From Aquabacterium commune (GTDB lineage Bacteria > Pseudomonadota > Gammaproteobacteria > Burkholderiales > Burkholderiaceae_C): a DNA stretch of 64,000 nt. The position numbers were made by a program, and so were the translations under genes. The notes under the pieces were generated by a model. The model saw nothing but the letters and a program-made list of their open reading frames with translations. It had not been told where the DNA came from and did not search any database. This document shows, in pieces, positions 9,797-18,399 of the stretch; positions within the stretch are counted from its first letter, which is position 1, and each line of letters starts with the position of its first letter. The stretch lies in contig NZ_SNXW01000001.1 of assembly GCF_004362855.1 (NCBI RefSeq), positions 742,121-806,120 on the forward strand, in the 5' to 3' direction.

Positions 9797-10694
9797 GAGC
9801 GCCTCCTTCGTCATCAACGAAACGTGCGAGCACCCTGTCAAAACCGTAGGTCAAAACCAGCGCCACCATGAACAGCACCATCCCTGCAAAGTCATGCGCA
9901 AAGCCTTGCCCCGCCTCATCGCCGTAGTAGTAGGTGATCAACACCAGAACGATGACCCGCGTGATGTTCGAAATGAATGAGATCGGCACGATCATGATGG
10001 CCAGCGCGATGTTGCGCGCACGGGACTTGTAAGCCATCAGGTTCATGTACAGCAGACCGAGCGCTTCCAACGTGAACAGGGAGTTCAAACCCGAACAGGC
10101 GTCCGCGACAAGCAGCTGGTACTGGCCGATCGTGAGCGTGACGCCCGTGCGCGCAATGGGGTAGCCCAATTGGTGAAGGATTTCCTCGGCAACCACGGAC
10201 ACTGCGCTCTTGAGAGGCATCGTGATGGCTTGAACAAGCGAGCCGGGCAGCGGCACAACAAACAACAAGAATGCCAGCGGAAACCATGCAAGCTTCAATG
10301 CACGCTCGCCCTGGAGCAAAACCAAGCCACCAGCCAGCACAAGGATCTGACTGAACGTCTCAATTTCGATGACCGACTGCGACCGGCCCACAACGAACAT
10401 GGTCAGCGCCGATCCGATGAGGGCGAAACCGAGCCATGGCGCAGGTTGCGGATTGCCGTCAAAGATCTCGTCCTTCTTTGTCCAAAGCAGCCATGCAGAT
10501 GCCGCCAGGATGAGCGGCCCGTGACCTTGCTCATCGGTGGACCAGACGGTGTGGGCCAGCTGGATGTAGGTGCCGGCGTACAGCGCAACAAACGCCAGCA
10601 TGAACACAACGATGGCAGGCAGCGCCTGGAACATGCCAGCAGCGCGGTGGACGCGATCGCGGTCAGAGTCAGGTGGGTGTGCAGGGACGGTCAT
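9783..10694 (-). CDS. xrtB: Exosortase, XrtB-like (copy 1)
   Basis: A 303-residue, eight-segment membrane protein of the exosortase/EpsH family, a transpeptidase-like enzyme related in principle to sortase. The three signature residues are in place: Cys200 in VADACSGLNSL, Arg246 in SNITRVIVLV and His267 in GQGFAHDFAG. The direct pairing with EpsI and the EPS context fit the exosortase-B type. The ATG at 10694 is used; an upstream TTG at 10721 lacks a ribosome binding site. It is the first gene of the leftward operon and so lies next to the divergent promoter region. No PEP-CTERM target is seen in the window. Confidence 0.9.
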   Translation of the reverse strand: MTVPAHPPDSDRDRVHRAAGMFQALPAIVVFMLAFVALYAGTYIQLAHTVWSTDEQGHGPLILAASAWLLWTKKDEIFDGNPQPAPWLGFALIGSALTMFVVGRSQSVIEIETFSQILVLAGGLVLLQGERALKLAWFPLAFLLFVVPLPGSLVQAITMPLKSAVSVVAEEILHQLGYPIARTGVTLTIGQYQLLVADACSGLNSLFTLEALGLLYMNLMAYKSRARNIALAIMIVPISFISNITRVIVLVLITYYYGDEAGQGFAHDFAGMVLFMVALVLTYGFDRVLARFVDDEGGARGHR

Positions 10695-10833
10695 CGGAGG
10701 CAATAGGCGAGGGGAAGGCAAGGCAAGGGCGGACAGTCAATCCGTCCCCCTGCGCCTGTAGAACGCCTTTCATTGTGGCGCATACCGCCCATAAGTTCCG
10801 TGCAACGGCAGCAATTGGGGAAGAACGCCAGCC

Positions 10834-10856
10834 GCACCCCTGCACCCACGGGGTGC
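10834..10856. repeat. Small inverted repeat in the divergent gap
   Basis: GCACCCC at 10834-10840 pairs perfectly with GGGGTGC at 10850-10856 around a 9-base loop. No T-run follows, so it is not an obvious terminator. It may be an operator or an RNA hairpin; function unknown. Confidence 0.45.
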
Positions 10857-10866
10857 CGCACAACCT

Positions 10867-10913
10867 CGCACCGAGTGCGCCCCCTCCAACGTCACCGGGC
10901 CTCGGTGCGTTTT
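10867..10913. repeat. 9-bp perfect inverted repeat followed by TTTT
   Basis: CGCACCGAG at 10867-10875 is the exact reverse complement of CTCGGTGCG at 10901-10909. The loop is 25 bases and the next four bases on the plus strand are TTTT. As RNA on the plus strand it would form a terminator-like hairpin about 200 bases before the WecG-type gene, consistent with attenuation. As DNA it could be an operator with widely spaced half-sites. Confidence 0.5.
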
Positions 10914-10963
10914 GCCCGAACCAGGGGAACTCCCGCAGCCCCAAAGTGCGCTCACTGACGCTT

Positions 10964-10977
10964 TGTGACATTTCACA
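10964..10977. promoter_or_regulatory. TGTGA-N4-TCACA dyad, possible regulator site
   Basis: TGTGA at 10964-10968 and TCACA at 10973-10977 form a perfect dyad with a 4-base spacer. The half-sites equal those of CRP-family regulators, but the usual CRP spacing is 6, so this is only a candidate site. It lies 136 bases upstream of the WecG-type start. Confidence 0.35.
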
Positions 10978-11112
10978 CCGCGCTTGGGGGGATCATCCGA
11001 CGGACCGAGCGCTTTCCCTGAACTTTGGCGAATAACGCGACTCGTAAACTTGCTTCCATGGCTCGTCGGTCCGGTGACCGATGGCAACACCAGCATCCCC
11101 GAGGTGGGTGGT

Positions 11113-11988
11113 ATGAGACATCCTGATCCCAATTTTGGTTACCCGACACTGTCTCTGACCGAACGCGAACGTATGCTCGCGGGCGTCAAACAGACCACTC
11201 CTAGCAAGGCCTTCATGCGTCGCGGCGCAAACGTTCTCGACTCGCACATCGATGCTGCCTCCTGGGAGGAAGCCATCTCGCGCATCGCGGGATGGGCTGC
11301 GCATCGTCAGTCGCGTTTCGTGGCGCTGTGCAATGTGCACTCTGTCGTCACGGCCAGCCAGGAAGCCGAGTTCAACCACGTGATCGCACAGGCCGACCTC
11401 GCGCTGCCCGATGGCGCGCCGGTGGCCTGGGCCCTGCGCCGCGAAGGCTTCCCCAACCAGCAACGCATCAACGGGCCCGACCTGATGTGGCGCTACCTGG
11501 GTGTGGCGGAGCAGCTGGGCCAGTCGGTGTTCTTCTACGGCAGCAGCAACGACACCCTGGACCGCCTGATGGTCCGCATCAAAGCCGCATTCCCGAAACT
11601 GAAAATCGTCGGCCTGGAGTCGCCCCCCTTCCGCGCGCTGACGGCCGAAGAGGACCAAGCCTACGTTGACCAGATCAACAAATCAGGCGCCCATGTGGTG
11701 TTCGTCGGCCTGGGTTGCCCCAAGCAGGAAGGCTGGATGGCCAGCCACCGCGGTCGCATCAAAGCCGTGATGCTGGGCGTCGGTGCCGCTTTCGATTACC
11801 ACGCAGGCACCATCGAGCGCGCCCCGCTGTGGATGCAAAAGATCGGCATGGAATGGCTGCACCGCCTGATCAGCGAGCCGCGTCGGCTGGCCAAACGCTA
11901 CGCCGTGACCAACAGCGTGTTCATCTACCGCATGGCGAAATCCATGTTGTTGGGTCACAGCACTTCGCAGCACGAAGAAACACGCTGA
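11113..11988 (+). CDS. WecG/TagA/CpsF family glycosyltransferase (GT26)
   Basis: A 291-residue cytoplasmic glycosyltransferase of the family that includes WecG (ManNAcA transferase) and TagA. Visible family features are VALCNVHSVV, LPDGAPVAWALR, the INGPDLMW block, VFFYGSS, FVGLGCPKQEGWMA, and AVMLGVGAAFDYHAGTIERAP. The start at 11113 follows a GAGGTGGG ribosome binding site. It is the first plus-strand gene after the divergent region and is closed by a strong terminator at 12031, so it may be transcribed apart from fcl. The sugar it moves is not known. Confidence 0.9.
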   Translation: MRHPDPNFGYPTLSLTERERMLAGVKQTTPSKAFMRRGANVLDSHIDAASWEEAISRIAGWAAHRQSRFVALCNVHSVVTASQEAEFNHVIAQADLALPDGAPVAWALRREGFPNQQRINGPDLMWRYLGVAEQLGQSVFFYGSSNDTLDRLMVRIKAAFPKLKIVGLESPPFRALTAEEDQAYVDQINKSGAHVVFVGLGCPKQEGWMASHRGRIKAVMLGVGAAFDYHAGTIERAPLWMQKIGMEWLHRLISEPRRLAKRYAVTNSVFIYRMAKSMLLGHSTSQHEETR

Positions 11989-12030
11989 CACGCAGGGCTT
12001 CCGGCACGCGCCGGGCTTGCCGCCACACAA

Positions 12031-12054
12031 CGCCGCTCGATGAGCGGCGTTTTT
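12031..12054 (+). terminator. Rho-independent terminator after the WecG-type gene
   Basis: CGCCGCTC at 12031-12038 pairs perfectly with GAGCGGCG at 12042-12049 around a GAT loop, and TTTTT follows. This is a textbook intrinsic terminator 43 bases after the stop codon. It separates the WecG-type gene from the downstream fcl-epsFG operon. Confidence 0.9.
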
Positions 12055-12163
12055 CATGGCACGTTGAACTGCACCACCCCGCTTGAGGGCGCCGAGATCG
12101 GGGCCTCTGCATCCCGCGCAGGGCAGTCGAAGTGTCATCTTCCGTCGATACACTCGCCGCCAG

Positions 12164-12255
12164 AGTCCTTTCGGACTATCCTGAGACCCGCCCATCCAAG
12201 GGGTAACCCGGGAACCTCGCCGGGTTTTCGGGCTCAGAGAGGGGCCCTTCAGGAT
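12164..12255 (+). promoter_or_regulatory. Structured 5' leader upstream of fcl
   Basis: Four pairings can be drawn. AGTCC(12164-12168)/GGACT(12173-12177) closes a TTTC loop. CTGAG-A-CCCG(12181-12190) pairs with CGGG-CTCAG(12229-12237). Inside that, AACCCGG(12205-12211) pairs with CCGGGTT(12220-12226). ATCCTGA(12178-12184) can instead pair with TCAGGAT(12249-12255), which excludes the CTGAG/CTCAG stem. The region ends 18 bases before the fcl start, which itself lacks a close ribosome binding site. Competing stems suggest a regulated leader, but I do not recognise a known riboswitch class. Confidence 0.45.
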
Positions 12256-12273
12256 TCAACCGCAAACGCAGAC

Positions 12274-13212
12274 ATGCTCCCAAATTCCAAGATTTTCGTG
12301 GCCGGGCACAAAGGCATGGTGGGTTCAGCCATCGTGCGCCGACTCCAGGCCGCCGGCTTTGCGCAGGTCATCACACGCGATCGCAGCGAACTCGACTTGC
12401 TCGACCAGCGCGCCGTGCACGACTTCATCCGCGCCGAGCGCCCCGACCACGTCTTCATCGCCGCAGCGAAGGTGGGTGGCATCCAGGCCAACAACGTCTA
12501 TCGCGCCGACTTCCTCTACCAGAACCTCGTCATCGAGGCCAACCTGATCCACGCCTGCCATGTGGCTGACGTGCAGCGCCTGATGTTCCTGGGCTCCAGT
12601 TGCATCTACCCGAAGATGGCGCCGCAGCCGCTCAAGGAAGACTACCTGCTGACCGGCCCGCTGGAGCCCACCAACGAGCCCTATGCCATCGCCAAGATCG
12701 CCGGCATCAAGCTCTGCGAGGCCTTCAACGCCCAGCACGGTCGCCAGTACATCAGCGTGATGCCGACCAACCTCTACGGCGTCAACGACAACTACGACCT
12801 GAACAACAGCCACGTGCTGCCAGCGCTCATCCGCAAGGCCCACGAAGCCAAGCATCGCGGCGACAAGAGCCTGGTCGTCTGGGGCACGGGCACGCCCATG
12901 CGCGAGTTCCTGTATGCCGATGACCTCGCCGATGCCTGCGTGTTCCTCATGCAGCAAGGCTACGACGGCCCGCTCGTCAACATCGGCACGGGCACCGACG
13001 TGACCATCCGCGAACTCGCCGAAACGGTGGTCAAGGTGGTCGGCTTCCAGGGCGACCTCAGCTTCGATGCCAGCAAGCCCGACGGCACGCCACGCAAGCT
13101 GATGGACGTCTCCCGGCTGCATGGCCTGGGCTGGCAGGCCCGCACCGGGCTGGAAGATGGCATCGCGCTGGCCTACCAGGACTTCCTGGCGCGCCACCCC
13201 GATTCGCACTGA
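12274..13212 (+). CDS. fcl: GDP-L-fucose synthase
   Basis: A 312-residue SDR epimerase-reductase that finishes GDP-L-fucose from the product of gmd. It has the Rossmann AGHKGMVGSA near residues 10-19, the LGSSCIYPK block with the active-site Ser and Cys around 109-110, and Tyr137-x-x-x-Lys141 in PYAIAK. Length is normal for the family. The ATG at 12274 has no strong ribosome binding site but is the only start consistent with the conserved N-terminus. It lies downstream of the structured leader and heads the fcl-epsF-epsG-gmd block. Confidence 0.95.
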   Translation: MLPNSKIFVAGHKGMVGSAIVRRLQAAGFAQVITRDRSELDLLDQRAVHDFIRAERPDHVFIAAAKVGGIQANNVYRADFLYQNLVIEANLIHACHVADVQRLMFLGSSCIYPKMAPQPLKEDYLLTGPLEPTNEPYAIAKIAGIKLCEAFNAQHGRQYISVMPTNLYGVNDNYDLNNSHVLPALIRKAHEAKHRGDKSLVVWGTGTPMREFLYADDLADACVFLMQQGYDGPLVNIGTGTDVTIRELAETVVKVVGFQGDLSFDASKPDGTPRKLMDVSRLHGLGWQARTGLEDGIALAYQDFLARHPDSH

Positions 13213-13244
13213 TCTCATTCGATCGCACTGAAGCAGGACCCCCC

Positions 13245-14666
13245 ATGTCGCTTGAATATGTGTTTGCCGTGCTGCGGGCACGCTGGCTGATCGCCACCAT
13301 CACCCTGGTGGCCGTGTTCGGCGCAGTGGCTGCCTATACCTGGATGATGCCGCGCAAGTACATCGCCACCTCCTCGGTGGTGCTGGACATCAAGAACCCC
13401 GACCCGATCGCCGGCGCGGCTCAGGCAGCCATGGGCTCGCCCACCTACATGCTCACGCAGATCGAGGTGATCACCAGCACGCGGGTGGCCGAGAAGGCCG
13501 CGCGCATCCTCAAGCTGGACCAGGTGCCCGAGTTGCGCGCCAACTGGCAGAAGTCCACGGGCGGCATCGGCAGCTTCGAAGCCTGGGTGGCCAACGTCAT
13601 CAAGGCGGGCCTGGAAGCACGTCCGCTGCGTGGCTCCAACATCATCACCTTCATCTACACCTCGGAAGATCCGAAGTTCGCGGCGGCCGCGGCCAACGCC
13701 TTCATGCAGGCCTACCTGACCACGGCGGTCGAGTTGCGGACCAACCCGGCCAAGCAGTTCAACGAAGAGTTCGACGCCAAGGCCAAGGAACTGCGAGAGA
13801 AGTACGAAGCCGCACAACGCCGCTTGTCGGCGTTCCAGCAGGAGCAAGGCCTGGTGGTGACCGATGAACGCGTGGACATCGAAACCAACCGCCTGAGCGC
13901 CCTGTCGGCCGACTACCTGCAAATGCAAGGCGTCATGGCCGATTCGAACAGCCGCCAGAGTGCTGCTCGCTCCAGCCCCGACCAGTCGCCCGACGTGATC
14001 TCCAACAGCACAGTGTCTGGCATCCGCAGCGACATCATCCGCCAGGAAGCCGCGCTGGAACAGCTCAGCTCGCGCCTGGGTGACCAGCACCCGCAGGTCA
14101 TCGAACTGAAAACCAACCTCGCCGAACTGCGACGCAAGCTGGACACCGAATCCAAGCGCATCGTGGGCAGCGTCTCGGTGGCCAACAACGTGACCTCCGC
14201 CCGCCTGGCCCTGATGAAGGCCGCGCTGGACGAGCAGCGCACCAAGGTGCTCAAGCTCAAGTCCATCCGCGACGAGGCCTCCATGATCCAGCGCGATGTG
14301 GAACTCGCCCAGCGCTCGCTGGACGCCGTGACCGTGCGCATGCAAAACGCCACCCTGGAAAGCCAGGCACCGCAGGCCAGCGTGGCGCCGCTGGAATACG
14401 CCACGCCGCCAGGTGGCCCGAGCAGCCCGCGCGTGGGCTCCAACCTGGCACTGGGCGGCGTGCTGGGCCTGGTCATGGCCATCGCCCTGGCCTTCCTGAT
14501 CGAGCTCTTCGACCGCCGTCTGCGCACCGCCACCGACATCGAGGCCCTGCTTCTGCTGCACAGCATGGGTTCGGTGCCTCGCTTCAAGAACAAGCCCGCC
14601 AAGGCCGGTGGCCTGGGCAGCCGCCTCCGTTTGGGCAAGCCGGCCCTCAACGCCCCCGCCCCGTGA
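13245..14666 (+). CDS. epsF: Chain-length determinant EpsF (Wzz-like, PCP)
   Basis: A 473-residue polysaccharide co-polymerase. It has an N-terminal membrane segment at about residues 13-34, a long periplasmic coiled-coil-rich part that includes a RLGDQHPQVIELK segment typical of Wzz/EpsF proteins, and a C-terminal membrane segment at about 401-421 followed by a short basic cytoplasmic tail. It works with the separately encoded kinase EpsG directly downstream; the two genes meet at the stop codon. It should control polymer length in the rightward locus. Confidence 0.9.
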   Translation: MSLEYVFAVLRARWLIATITLVAVFGAVAAYTWMMPRKYIATSSVVLDIKNPDPIAGAAQAAMGSPTYMLTQIEVITSTRVAEKAARILKLDQVPELRANWQKSTGGIGSFEAWVANVIKAGLEARPLRGSNIITFIYTSEDPKFAAAAANAFMQAYLTTAVELRTNPAKQFNEEFDAKAKELREKYEAAQRRLSAFQQEQGLVVTDERVDIETNRLSALSADYLQMQGVMADSNSRQSAARSSPDQSPDVISNSTVSGIRSDIIRQEAALEQLSSRLGDQHPQVIELKTNLAELRRKLDTESKRIVGSVSVANNVTSARLALMKAALDEQRTKVLKLKSIRDEASMIQRDVELAQRSLDAVTVRMQNATLESQAPQASVAPLEYATPPGGPSSPRVGSNLALGGVLGLVMAIALAFLIELFDRRLRTATDIEALLLLHSMGSVPRFKNKPAKAGGLGSRLRLGKPALNAPAP

Positions 14667-14677
14667 GTGGAGCCCGC

Positions 14678-15601
14678 ATGAACCCAGCATCCCAAGCCAA
14701 CGAAGTCGCACACGCCCTGGAAGTGGCCCGCCAACACACGCAGGGCGGCTCGGGCAAGGCCGATGTCAACGCGTCCATGGGCGACATCCTGCGCCGCACC
14801 AAAGGCCTGTCGGCCGAGCAGGTCAACCAAGCGCTCGAGTACCAGACCAGCAAAGGCGTGCGCTTCGGTGAAGCCGTCGTGGCGCTTGGTCTGGCCAAGC
14901 CGGAGGACGTGTTGTGGGCTCTGGCCCAGCAGTTCCACTACCCCTACAACCCGCAGCAGGCCGAGCACCGCCTGAACGAAGAGTTGGTCGTGGCCAACGA
15001 CCCGTTCAGCCCCCAGGTTGAAGCCTTCCGCGACCTGCGCACCCAACTCATCCCCTTGATGATGGGCGACGAGCAGCAACGCCACGCCATCGCAGTGGTC
15101 AGCGCCGAAGTGGGTGACGGCAAGACCTTCATCACCGCCAACCTCGCAGCCGCATTCAGCCAGTTGCCGGGGCGCACCCTGCTGGTGGACGCAGACCTGC
15201 GCACACCGCGCATGCACGAGCTGTTCGGCGTTGAGCCGGGCACGGGCCTGTCGGGCATCCTGGCCGGTCGCGCCGAGCCCAACGTCATCAAGCCGGTCGA
15301 GCACCTGCCCAACCTCTACATGCTGCCGGCCGGCATCGTGCCGCCCAACCCGGCAGAGCTGCTGCAGCGCGCCTCGTTCAGCCTGCTGATGAAAGAGCTG
15401 CTGGAGAAGTTCGATTACGTGTTGGTGGACACCCCTGCTGCCTCGCTGGGCTCAGACGCGCGCGTCATCGCTGGGCACTGCGGTGCTTGCATGGTCGTGG
15501 GTCGCAAGAACAAGAGCCGCACGCCCGCTGTGCAAAGCCTTGTCAAACAGCTGACCAAATCGACCGTCAAGATCAGCGGTTTCCTGATGAACGACTACTG
15601 A
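14678..15601 (+). CDS. epsG: EpsG-type BY-kinase with N-terminal MshEN-like repeats
   Basis: A 307-residue cytoplasmic partner of EpsF. The C-terminal domain is a bacterial tyrosine-kinase-type P-loop ATPase: Walker A EVGDGKT (144-150), Walker A' [12 protein letters not shown] (from 168) and Walker B YVLVDT (247-252). There is no tyrosine-rich tail, only a single final Tyr. The N-terminal part has two tandem motifs of the form (R/M)-x-G-x-x-(L/V)-x-x-x-G-L-x-x-x-(Q/D)-(V/L)-x-x-A-L-x-x-Q at about 34-56 and 62-85, resembling the MshEN/GspE-N fold. The start at 14678 is chosen for its GGAG site; a GTG at 14663 overlapping the epsF stop is the alternative. Confidence 0.88.
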   Translation: MNPASQANEVAHALEVARQHTQGGSGKADVNASMGDILRRTKGLSAEQVNQALEYQTSKGVRFGEAVVALGLAKPEDVLWALAQQFHYPYNPQQAEHRLNEELVVANDPFSPQVEAFRDLRTQLIPLMMGDEQQRHAIAVVSAEVGDGKTFITANLAAAFSQLPGRTLLVDADLRTPRMHELFGVEPGTGLSGILAGRAEPNVIKPVEHLPNLYMLPAGIVPPNPAELLQRASFSLLMKELLEKFDYVLVDTPAASLGSDARVIAGHCGACMVVGRKNKSRTPAVQSLVKQLTKSTVKISGFLMNDY

Positions 15602-15611
15602 GCGCCACACC

Positions 15612-16763
15612 ATGCAAACACCAAAGAAGGTCGCCCTGATCACGGGCGTGACCGGCCAAGACGGCGCCTACCTCGCCGAGTTCCTGCTGGGCAAGGGCTA
15701 TGAGGTGCATGGCATCAAGCGCCGCTCCTCGCTGTTCAACACCGACCGCATCGACCACCTCTACCAGGACCCGCACGTCAACAACCGCAACTTCGTGCTG
15801 CACTACGGTGATCTGACCGACTCCACCTCCCTGGTGCGCATCGTGCAGAAGGTCCAGCCTGACGAGATCTACAACCTGGCCGCGCAAAGCCATGTGGGCG
15901 TGAGCTTCGAAGAGCCCGAGTACACCGCCAACGCCGACGGCCTGGGCGCGCTGCGCCTGCTCGAAGCCATCCGCATCCTGGGCCTGGAGAAGAAGACGCG
16001 CTTCTACCAAGCCTCGACCTCCGAGCTCTACGGCCTGGTGCAAGAGATCCCGCAGAAGGAGACCACGCCTTTTTACCCGCGCAGCCCGTATGCCGTGGCC
16101 AAGATGTACGCCTACTGGATCACGGTGAACTACCGCGAGGCCTATGGCATGTACGCCTGCAACGGCATCTTGTTCAACCACGAGAGCCCGGTGCGCGGCG
16201 AGACCTTCGTCACCCGCAAAATCACCCGCGCCATCAGCCGCATTGCGCTGGGCCTGCAGGACTGCCTGTACCTGGGCAACATGAGCGCGCTGCGCGACTG
16301 GGGCCACGCCCGCGACTACGTGGAAATGCAGTGGCTGATGCTGCAGCAGGACCACGCCGATGACTTCGTCATCGCCACCGGCGTGCAGTACAGCGTGCGC
16401 CAGTTCGTGGAGTTCGCAGCGAAAGAGCTGGGCGTGACGGTGACCTTCGAAGGCGAAGGCGAGGCCGAAGTGGGCCGCGTCACGAAGATCGAGCCCATCA
16501 CCAACGCCAAGGGCGAAGCTGAAATCCTGGCCAAGTGCCAGGTGGGCGACGTCATCGTCAAGGTGGACCCGCGCTACTACCGCCCCACCGAGGTCGAGAC
16601 GCTGCTGGGCGACCCGAGCAAGGCCAAGGCCAAGCTGGGCTGGACGCCCAAAACCACCCTGGCCGAGCTGGTCAAGGAGATGGTCATCAGCGACTACACC
16701 TCGGCCAAGCGTGACAACCTGGTCAAGCAAGCAGGGTTCCAAGCCTATGACTACCACGAGTGA
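15612..16763 (+). CDS. gmd: GDP-mannose 4,6-dehydratase (copy 2)
   Basis: A 383-residue GDP-mannose 4,6-dehydratase, almost identical to copy 1 at 7923-9074 but on the opposite strand. Rossmann motif [10 protein letters not shown] at 11-20, STSELYG at about 135-141, and Tyr160/Lys164. Its product feeds Fcl, encoded three genes upstream in the same operon, to give GDP-L-fucose. The downstream exosortase start lies inside its last codons, indicating tight coupling. Codon use matches its operon neighbours, which suggests this is the older of the two copies. Confidence 0.97.
   Translation: MQTPKKVALITGVTGQDGAYLAEFLLGKGYEVHGIKRRSSLFNTDRIDHLYQDPHVNNRNFVLHYGDLTDSTSLVRIVQKVQPDEIYNLAAQSHVGVSFEEPEYTANADGLGALRLLEAIRILGLEKKTRFYQASTSELYGLVQEIPQKETTPFYPRSPYAVAKMYAYWITVNYREAYGMYACNGILFNHESPVRGETFVTRKITRAISRIALGLQDCLYLGNMSALRDWGHARDYVEMQWLMLQQDHADDFVIATGVQYSVRQFVEFAAKELGVTVTFEGEGEAEVGRVTKIEPITNAKGEAEILAKCQVGDVIVKVDPRYYRPTEVETLLGDPSKAKAKLGWTPKTTLAELVKEMVISDYTSAKRDNLVKQAGFQAYDYHE
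15612..16763. repeat. Right arm of the 1.15 kb inverted repeat (gmd copy 2)
   Basis: Inverted counterpart of 7923-9074. Both arms read outward from the 6.5 kb core, so recombination between them would keep a full-length gmd at each end while inverting the core. Confidence 0.9.
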
Positions 16764-17679
16764 TGTGAGCGGCGTGCCCGCCACCAAGCCCGCCCCCCAG
16801 TTGCTGCCCCTGGCCAGCAATGTGGTGGTGCTGATGCTGGGCCTGTTCGGCATGTTCGCGCTGACGCTCCATGACCTGTTCTTCAGCGTCGATGCCGGCC
16901 TGTGGAACAAAGACGAGCACAGCCACGGCCCCATCATGCTGGGCCTGGCCATGTGGCTGATGTACCAGCGCTGGCAAGAGTTCGACGGCAAGACCGATGG
17001 CACCGCCCCCGGCGCCTGGCTGGCCTGGGTGATGTTCACCATCGGTGTCGTTTTCTACGTGCCGGGCCGTGCGCTCAACATCATCTACTTTGAAGTCTTC
17101 GCCTTCCTGCCCATGATCATCGGCGTGGTCGCCCTCATCGGCGGCTGGCCCTTGCTGAACAAGCTGAAGTTTCCGCTGTTCTTCCTGGTCTTCATGGTGC
17201 CCATCCCTGGCTTCGTGCTCGACCCCATCAGCCACTTCGTCAAGCTGCACATCTCGGTCACCGTCTCCGAGATCCTGTGGTGGCTGGGCTACCCCATCTC
17301 CCACACGGGCGTGGTGCTGAGCATTGGCCAATACCAGCTGCTGGTGGCCGATGCCTGCGCCGGCATGCGCACCCTGTTCATGCTCGAAGCCATGGGCATC
17401 TTCTACCTCAACGTGGTGCGCCACAGCTCGATGCTGCGCAACGTCATGCTCGCGCTGCTGATCGTGCCCATTTCCTTCCTGGCCAACATGCTGCGCGTGC
17501 TGTTCCTGGCACTGCTGACCTACCACTTCGGTGACGAGGTCGGCCAGGGCTACCTGCACGGCTTCGCCGGCATCGTGCTGTTCGTCATCGCGTTGGTGCT
17601 GACCATCTCCACCGACGGCCTGCTGCGCTGGATCTCTGACAAGCGCAGCACGCCTGCACCCCAAGGAGCCGCATCGTGA
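16747..17679 (+). CDS. xrtB: Exosortase, XrtB-like (copy 2)
   Basis: A 310-residue multi-spanning exosortase. Signature residues are Cys204 in [11 protein letters not shown], Arg250 in [11 protein letters not shown] and His271 in [10 protein letters not shown], in the same arrangement as in copy 1, but the two proteins are clearly diverged paralogues. The ATG at 16747 overlaps the end of gmd by 17 bases. An EpsI gene follows directly. In the family, exosortases cleave C-terminal PEP-CTERM-like tails; no such substrate is visible here. Confidence 0.9.
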   Translation: MTTTSDVSGVPATKPAPQLLPLASNVVVLMLGLFGMFALTLHDLFFSVDAGLWNKDEHSHGPIMLGLAMWLMYQRWQEFDGKTDGTAPGAWLAWVMFTIGVVFYVPGRALNIIYFEVFAFLPMIIGVVALIGGWPLLNKLKFPLFFLVFMVPIPGFVLDPISHFVKLHISVTVSEILWWLGYPISHTGVVLSIGQYQLLVADACAGMRTLFMLEAMGIFYLNVVRHSSMLRNVMLALLIVPISFLANMLRVLFLALLTYHFGDEVGQGYLHGFAGIVLFVIALVLTISTDGLLRWISDKRSTPAPQGAAS

Positions 17680-18380
17680 TCTTCAAGCCCCTGACGCTGA
17701 AGCCCGCCGTGCTGCTGGTCAGCCTGGCCATCATGTTGGGCTCGGTGGCCGTTGCACAGCACCTCAAGCCCAGCAAGTACTGGGCAGACCACACGGGCGA
17801 GCCCGACTACGAGAAGCTCATCCCCCACCGCTTCGGCGAATGGGAAGAGGTGCCCTACGCCAACCGCGGCGTGGTCAACCCTGTGCAGGAAGAGAACCTG
17901 CGCCGCATCTACAGCCAGACCTTCGCGCGCACCTTCGTGCACAAGCCCACGGGCCGCGGCATGATGCTGTCGATCGCGTACGGCCGCGACCAGACCAACG
18001 ACACGCAGCTGCACACGCCCGACCAGTGCTACCCCTCGCAGGGCTTCCGCGTGGAAAAGCGCGAAGACATCGATCTGGCCTCGCCGGTCGGCCCGCTCAA
18101 GGCGGTGCGCCTGGTCACCATGCTGGGCACCGAGCGCAAAGAGCCGCTGACGTACTTCATCCGCGTGGGTGATGCCGTGACGCGCGGCTCCAAGGAACGC
18201 AACCTGGAGCGCATCAAGCTGGCCCTGCGCGGCTATCTGGTCGATGGCACGCTGTTCCGCGTGTCCGAAGTGACCCGCCGCGAAGACCCGTTCCCGCTGC
18301 AAGACCAGTTCATCAACGACCTGCTCAAGGCCATGCCCGCGAACGACCGTGGCTACATCGTCGGCCAGCGTGAAAGCTGA
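17676..18380 (+). CDS. epsI: EpsI family exosortase-associated protein (copy 2)
   Basis: A 234-residue EpsI protein with an N-terminal membrane anchor (about residues 10-27) and the conserved HTPDQCYPSQGF block carrying the single family Cys, so it is predicted to face the periplasm. The GTG start at 17676 overlaps the exosortase stop as GTGA and has AAGGAG upstream. Its N-terminus lines up with the copy-1 start chosen at 9796. The EpsH-EpsI order is the same in both loci, which supports a shared function with the exosortase. Confidence 0.9.
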   Translation: MIFKPLTLKPAVLLVSLAIMLGSVAVAQHLKPSKYWADHTGEPDYEKLIPHRFGEWEEVPYANRGVVNPVQEENLRRIYSQTFARTFVHKPTGRGMMLSIAYGRDQTNDTQLHTPDQCYPSQGFRVEKREDIDLASPVGPLKAVRLVTMLGTERKEPLTYFIRVGDAVTRGSKERNLERIKLALRGYLVDGTLFRVSEVTRREDPFPLQDQFINDLLKAMPANDRGYIVGQRES

Positions 18381-18399
18381 GCCAAAGGCCGTCACGACC

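Larger units (their letters stand above)
10695..11112. promoter_or_regulatory. Divergent intergenic region between the two EPS operons
   Basis: A 418-base gap with no credible gene that must carry the promoters for both the leftward exosortase operon and the rightward WecG-type gene. I could not fix convincing -35/-10 or sigma-54 elements by eye. It holds several inverted repeats (listed separately at 10834, 10867 and 10964), which is unusual for a plain promoter gap and suggests operator sites or structured RNA. Confidence 0.6.

Noticed and set aside
10964..10977. A genuine CRP site in the divergent promoter region.
   Set aside because: The half-sites fit, but the spacer is 4 bases and not 6. 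I keep it only as a dyad of unknown regulator.
12178..12244. TPP riboswitch before fcl, because CTGAGA, ACCCG and GAACCT occur in this order.
   Set aside because: The conserved GATC after GAACCT and the following pairing elements are absent, and fcl has nothing to do with thiamine.
13215..15304. Long minus-strand open frames over epsF and epsG.
   Set aside because: They are antisense shadows of G/C-rich genes with strong third-position bias.
15573..17042. A 489-codon minus-strand frame over gmd copy 2, mirrored by a plus-strand frame over gmd copy 1.
   Set aside because: The same shadow appears opposite both gmd copies and simply reflects their shared sequence.
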